From: Chryseobacterium populi
Lineage (GTDB): Bacteria > Bacteroidota > Bacteroidia > Flavobacteriales > Weeksellaceae
Direction of reading: 5' to 3'
NCBI RefSeq assembly: GCF_000282115.1
Contig: NZ_AKJY01000022.1
Coordinates: forward strand, 1 to 64,000
Length of the DNA: 64,000 bases
A model generated the notes under the pieces. The model saw nothing but the letters and a program-made list of their open reading frames with translations, had not been told where the DNA came from and did not search any database. Shown here one piece after another: positions 59,766 to 64,000 of the stretch. The translations under genes and the position numbers were made by a program. Numbering within the stretch: the stretch's first letter is position 1; the number at the start of each line of letters is the position of its first letter.

Positions 59766-61082
59766 TTACTGTTTGATGAATTTAAAATTCTGCGAAATTT
59801 CCCCTTTCACAAAAACTTGCAATATGTAATTTCCTTTTGATAGCGATGACACATTGATCTGCTGTTTCACGGCATCAGATGAAATTACTTTTTGACCGAC
59901 CATATTGTAAATTTCAGCTTTCTCAATGGCTTTCGTCCCTTTGATGTAGATCATATCTTTTACAGGATTGGGATAAATGCTTATTGAGGCAGTATATTTA
60001 GTGTTTTCATGGATAGAGAGATATTGGGTGAGATCAAGATAAAATGCAACAACCTGATTGGAAGAATTCATCCCTATTCCGGCCATTTTTTTCCCATCCT
60101 GAGAAATAGCCAGGGGAAGAGACATCGTTACTCCCTGAGTGTTTATTCCTAATCCCGTCGCATAATCATTTAAATTCACCCGCCCGCCTGCGGCAGTCCA
60201 GATAAAGCCTTCTCCAGTCATCGGAGGACCGGGAAACGGCCTGAAGTAACCAATTACCGTTCCACCATCGGCAGAAACCCCGGTTGCTCCGCCTCTGAAG
60301 AAGGCTGAGGAATTTGGATGTGTAATATATGTAAGCCCCGTCGTATTTTTCCAGACATACGGGTTGGGCATGCTTGATCCGATAATAGTGTTTCCGTCCG
60401 CAGAAACGGCTCCTGCTTCTCCAACTATATTTCCATTGCTATCGGTAATAAAACTTTCCGTTCCGTTTACCCATTTTGCACCGCTTCTTGTTCCGTCTGA
60501 TTGATCCTGCCAGCCAACGATAACAGTTCCGTCTGTATTCACAGCATTCGCTCTTGAACTTCTCCCCTGAATACTACTTCCCAGATCTACTACTCCGTTT
60601 TGGGCATCCCATTTTACGGCATGGGCGTTAGCAGCAGTGAGCCAACCCAATCCTACGACTGTATTTCCGTTAGGTGTCATTCCCCAGGTAGAGCTTACAC
60701 TACCGTCCCACCCTGTAGGAACAAGGCCGCCTTGTGTCGTCCAGGCAGAAGTTGCCACATCATAGGTAGAAATTTCATTGAAATTGGTGGTGGTATTAGT
60801 TGTAGAAGATGCAATCTTTGTCCCGTCATTAGAAACCAATGTCCTCCCTGCCGCGGGATAGCCATTCGTCAGTGCTCCTATCTGAACAATTCCGTTTACG
60901 GCATCCCATTTAAAAATTCCACCACCACTTGTATGCATACTCACAATTCCATTATCAGAGACAGCACCCACCGTGTAATTTCCAATGCCCATCACCGTCA
61001 GCTGAGCATTTGCCACAACAGATAAGTTCAGCAAAGAACAAACGTATATCGCTTTCATTGAAATTTTGTAAAACTTTTTCAT
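59766..61082 (-). CDS. Secreted HAF-repeat beta-propeller with T9SS tail
   Basis: A 438-residue exported protein. A signal peptide (to V-V-A-N-A-Q, about residue 27) is followed by repeated HAF-type propeller units with A-V-S-A-D-G-N-T-I-I-G, N-T-D-G-T-V-I-V-G and V-S-A-D-G-G-T-V-I-G cores (about 40-345), then a T9SS type A sorting domain from I-Y-P-N-P (about 365). The function of HAF proteins is unknown; adhesion or display is a guess. It stands alone on the minus strand. Confidence 0.88.
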   Translation of the reverse strand: MKKFYKISMKAIYVCSLLNLSVVANAQLTVMGIGNYTVGAVSDNGIVSMHTSGGGIFKWDAVNGIVQIGALTNGYPAAGRTLVSNDGTKIASSTTNTTTNFNEISTYDVATSAWTTQGGLVPTGWDGSVSSTWGMTPNGNTVVGLGWLTAANAHAVKWDAQNGVVDLGSSIQGRSSRANAVNTDGTVIVGWQDQSDGTRSGAKWVNGTESFITDSNGNIVGEAGAVSADGNTIIGSSMPNPYVWKNTTGLTYITHPNSSAFFRGGATGVSADGGTVIGYFRPFPGPPMTGEGFIWTAAGGRVNLNDYATGLGINTQGVTMSLPLAISQDGKKMAGIGMNSSNQVVAFYLDLTQYLSIHENTKYTASISIYPNPVKDMIYIKGTKAIEKAEIYNMVGQKVISSDAVKQQINVSSLSKGNYILQVFVKGEISQNFKFIKQ

Positions 61083-61231
61083 ATTTCTTTGGATTTAGTA
61101 TTTTGAATTGGCGAAAACAATATTAATATTATATTTACCTATTCAAAAGAAATTGACTTACATAATTCATGAAATTCAAAAGAATTAAAAAAACAAATAA
61201 TTAAAAATCAACATTTTACAAAAATTCAATT

Positions 61232-62875
61232 TTGAGGACAGATTTTAAGACGGTAGAAAAAAAACAAAGAAAAAATACATTATTTCATCAAAAAATATTT
61301 GGCAGCTTCTTATCAATAGGGTTCATATTGATCTGTTCTGTTTTTATTAACGGCCAGTCCGGTCCTGATTTTACTATTCTTGCAGATAAAGCTTTTGAAA
61401 AATTATATCAGAATCCTGACGACTGCATCAGTTATTCGCAAAGCCTGCTGATCAGTGATCAGAACACAGAGCATAAAATCATTCTACAGAACATCATTTC
61501 ACAGGCTTATGTGATGAAAGGAGATTATGTACAGTCTTTAAATACATCGGGACAGAAAGAAAGCCCGGGAGAATCTGAAAAGCTATCTTATTTCATGCAG
61601 TTGTTCGGGGAATTCAATCTTGCCGACCAGTACCAGAACCTTGGATTGTACAATCAATCACAAAATATTATTTCGGTTCTTTTAACCGATAACAAACTGT
61701 ATAGGGATGATGATCCGAAATCAAAAATTACCATTGCCAAACTCTACCAGCTTCAGGCGATCAATTCCGGAATTACAAGAGATTATTATTCTGCCATCAG
61801 AAATCTTAACAAAAGTGACCGGCTTATTGATCACCATAATGCAGAAAATAAAATCATTGGTCTGGAAAATAAGATTTTCCGTTCTTCTTACCTGATGAGA
61901 CAAAATCACGCAGAAGAAGCCAGAAAAATGCTGGAAGATGTAATTTTGGCCTTAGACAAGCTTTCAAAACAGCCATTTCTTTCTGCTTTTGCTTACGAAA
62001 ATTTATCAAGATATTATTTTCAGAAAGAAGATTACAAAACCAGTATTGAAATCCTGGAAAAAGCTCTTTCATCCATTGAAAACCTTCCTTATAACAGTCT
62101 TAAAACAAAAATTTACGAATCTCTGGCGAAAAGTTATCTGGCATTGAATGATGATATTCAATACCATCAGTACAACAAAATTTACACTGAATTAAGATCA
62201 AAACTGGATGCCAATAAAAAAGAAGGAATACGGTATATTGTAAAACTGGTAGAAACCAACCAGAACGGCAGCCTTGAATTTCAAAGGCAGAACCAATCAA
62301 AAAGATTCCGGATGTTATGCTCAATAATAATCATTCTTATTATAGGATTAGCTATTTATTTCCTGATCGAAAAAAGCAGGAATGAAGATTTAAAAAAACA
62401 GTTTGAATTTTTTGAAAAACAGAGGAAAAGAGAGATGACTGACCCTGTATCCTTACAGAAAAAAGAAACTTCCCCTGACAGGAATTTTGACAAAGAGCCT
62501 CATAAAATTTCGAAGGAAAAAGAGGATGAGATCCTGCTCAAACTGGAAGAATGGGAACAGTCTGACCGGTATTTGAACAAAAGCATGTCGCTTTCCATGC
62601 TTTCTGCACAGATGGGTGTCAATACAAAATACCTTTCAGAAGTCATCAATAACACCAAAGGAAAAAATTTCAACGGTTACATTAATGAATTAAGGATCAA
62701 CCATATTGCCCATTTATTAAAAACAGAACCTGCCTACCTTAATTATAAAGTCAGCTATCTTGCTGAGTTTTCAGGATTTTCTTCGCACAGCGCATTTACC
62801 ACGGTCTTTAAATCGATAACAGGAATGTCACCCAACACTTATATCCAGGAAATCAGCAAAAACAAATCAGTATGA
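61232..62875 (+). CDS. TPR-transmembrane-AraC HTH sensor-regulator
   Basis: A 547-residue one-component regulator of a Bacteroidota-specific design. A signal/TM segment (about 22-41) is followed by extracytoplasmic TPR repeats (about 45-330), a second TM (about 370-392), a linker and a C-terminal AraC HTH (about 440-545, S-M-L-S-A-Q-M-G-V-N-T-K-Y-L and the closing G-M-S-P-N-T-Y). No in-frame ATG exists after the upstream stop at 61202, so I use TTG 61232. Its stop overlaps the next gene's ATG (ATGA), so a tandem relative is coupled. Ligand unknown. Confidence 0.85.
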   Translation: MRTDFKTVEKKQRKNTLFHQKIFGSFLSIGFILICSVFINGQSGPDFTILADKAFEKLYQNPDDCISYSQSLLISDQNTEHKIILQNIISQAYVMKGDYVQSLNTSGQKESPGESEKLSYFMQLFGEFNLADQYQNLGLYNQSQNIISVLLTDNKLYRDDDPKSKITIAKLYQLQAINSGITRDYYSAIRNLNKSDRLIDHHNAENKIIGLENKIFRSSYLMRQNHAEEARKMLEDVILALDKLSKQPFLSAFAYENLSRYYFQKEDYKTSIEILEKALSSIENLPYNSLKTKIYESLAKSYLALNDDIQYHQYNKIYTELRSKLDANKKEGIRYIVKLVETNQNGSLEFQRQNQSKRFRMLCSIIIILIIGLAIYFLIEKSRNEDLKKQFEFFEKQRKREMTDPVSLQKKETSPDRNFDKEPHKISKEKEDEILLKLEEWEQSDRYLNKSMSLSMLSAQMGVNTKYLSEVINNTKGKNFNGYINELRINHIAHLLKTEPAYLNYKVSYLAEFSGFSSHSAFTTVFKSITGMSPNTYIQEISKNKSV

Positions 62876-64000
62876 AAATAGTCGCTAAAATTATTATATG
62901 GGCATTTTTAACCTGTCAGATAACAGTAAACGGCCAGAAAATTTCAGATGATTCGCTGATGAAAAAAGCACGTCTGGAAATTTATGACAATCCGGATCAT
63001 ACGATAAGCATTGGGAAAAGCCTGCTTAAAAAAGAAACAGATCTCAACAAATCTATCGGAATTTATCTGCTACTCTCTACGGCCAATATTGCTAAAAGGA
63101 ATTTTGACCAGTCGTTGCAATATATTTTAAAAGCCAAAGAACTGGTACAGAAAACCAATGATATAAAAACACAGACCAATGTTCTGATCTCCGTTGCCAT
63201 TCAGTATCAGCAAATGGAGCTTTTCAGCAAAAGCCTGGAAACTCTTAATGAAGCCGATATTTACCTTAAAAAACTTCCGGAAAATGCTCCCGAAAGATAT
63301 ATGGAAACAGCCCGAAGCTACGCCATCCGCGGAATGATCTATAAAGGCCAGTCGAATTCAGAAATTGCCCTTGAAAAATTTTTACTATCGGTTCAGAATT
63401 TCGGAAAAGTAAAGAAAAAGAAGGCTACTTATGCCAATATGAGTGTAGTTTATTATAATATTGGCTATTGCTACCTTAATCTCAATCAAATGGAAAAAAC
63501 ACAGCAGGCATTTACCCAATCCATTGATTATGCCCAGAAAGTAAGCGCTAAAAGCCTCGAAGCATTTGCTTTAAAGGGAATGGCAGAAATGTATAAACTG
63601 AAGCATGAAAATCAGACAGCATTAAGCCTCCTGCTCAGGGCCGAAAATCTTTGTAAAAATACGGGTGACATTATCCTCAACGAAGGAATTTATAAAGAAA
63701 TGGCTGATAATTATCTCGCTATGGGCAATTCCAGGCTGTATCAGGATTACAATAAAAAGTATTTTGAAATGCGTTTCAAGCGGGAACAGAGCGAATTGAA
63801 TTCCATCAATCATTCCATCAACAACTACAATAAAGAAACATTAAAGAAAGCCCGGGAACTTACTACCTATTACAATTCTATTACAACTTTAATGATCACA
63901 ACGGGTATGGTAATTATGATGACTCTGTCATATTTTATTTTGAAAATCAGAAAGAAGAACGGAAAATACCGGAAAGATATCCAACAATTGATCAGATCCT
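62872..64000 (+). CDS. TPR-transmembrane protein, partial at window end
   Basis: It starts at ATG 62872 (overlapping the preceding stop as ATGA) and remains open to the window edge, 376 codons without a stop. It has a signal peptide (to T-V-N-G-Q, about residue 22), TPR repeats (about 25-320, e.g. Y-Y-N-I-G-Y-C-Y-L-N-L-N-Q) and a TM segment (about 343-362) followed by a basic linker. The layout repeats that of the preceding gene, so an AraC-type HTH probably follows beyond 64000 (inference). Confidence 0.85.
   Translation, partial: MKIVAKIIIWAFLTCQITVNGQKISDDSLMKKARLEIYDNPDHTISIGKSLLKKETDLNKSIGIYLLLSTANIAKRNFDQSLQYILKAKELVQKTNDIKTQTNVLISVAIQYQQMELFSKSLETLNEADIYLKKLPENAPERYMETARSYAIRGMIYKGQSNSEIALEKFLLSVQNFGKVKKKKATYANMSVVYYNIGYCYLNLNQMEKTQQAFTQSIDYAQKVSAKSLEAFALKGMAEMYKLKHENQTALSLLLRAENLCKNTGDIILNEGIYKEMADNYLAMGNSRLYQDYNKKYFEMRFKREQSELNSINHSINNYNKETLKKARELTTYYNSITTLMITTGMVIMMTLSYFILKIRKKNGKYRKDIQQLIRS

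Overview
The window comes from a member of the Bacteroidota, most likely Flavobacteriia close to Chryseobacterium. The evidence is the low GC content, a SusC/SusD pair, several TonB-dependent receptors, C-terminal type IX secretion (T9SS) sorting tails on secreted enzymes, the gliding genes gldB and gldC, surface-lipoprotein export signals (Cys followed by an Asp-rich run), and TAnnTTTG promoter motifs. It reads as ordinary chromosome with no prophage, plasmid or CRISPR. About 58 genes are supported. No rRNA or tRNA gene was found.

Region by region. 0.1-3.3 kb: a membrane protein, the cbpA-cbpM co-chaperone pair and a dicarboxylate/amino-acid symporter. 3.4-8.0 kb: a DUF779 protein, a zinc alcohol dehydrogenase and an aldehyde dehydrogenase, with a divergent AraC regulator; a GC-rich, strongly folded element lies between the two dehydrogenases. 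8.1-12.4 kb: SusD and SusC. 12.8-20.1 kb: a long inverted repeat, an HMG-CoA synthase-like enzyme, a methyltransferase, a three-gene unit (serine hydrolase, small protein, M1 aminopeptidase) and thyA. 20.1-26 kb: a secreted M4 protease, a GreA-like protein, a GH13 lipoprotein and a pRiA4b ORF-3-like protein. 26.1-31.8 kb: a PhoR/PhoB-like two-component pair, divergent from a TonB receptor and a surface beta-helix lipoprotein.

32-42 kb: a hypothetical gene, a decayed AraC-type gene, hemL, a LysM glucosaminidase, a D-cysteine desulfhydrase-like enzyme, small proteins, a T9SS-exported endonuclease I, two small membrane proteins and an old yellow enzyme. 42.2-45.9 kb: cytidine deaminase, then a cobalamin riboswitch controlling a BtuB-like receptor and a BtuG-like surface lipoprotein, which form a vitamin B12 uptake unit. 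46-48.2 kb: CCA-adding enzyme and a Sua5-type tRNA modification enzyme. 48.2-49 kb: a REP-associated tyrosine transposase (RAYT) bracketed by its likely palindromic targets, with a fourth copy at 23.7 kb. 49-56.2 kb, minus strand: DinB, GNAT, NTF2-like, cystathionine gamma-synthase, gldC, an ABC transporter whose permease is fused to a thioredoxin domain, and gldB. 56.3-64 kb: an EF-hand/LRR protein, two acetyltransferases, nadE, a membrane-anchored barnase with its barstar, a T9SS HAF-repeat protein, and two tandem TPR/transmembrane sensors (the first with a C-terminal AraC HTH; the second runs off the end).

The most notable items are the RAYT/REP system, the folded GC-rich element at 5.26-5.39 kb, the ABC permease-thioredoxin fusion that separates gldB from gldC, and the two-component pair facing an outer-membrane receptor/lipoprotein pair across a promoter with helically phased repeats. 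No wholly unprecedented system is proven here.
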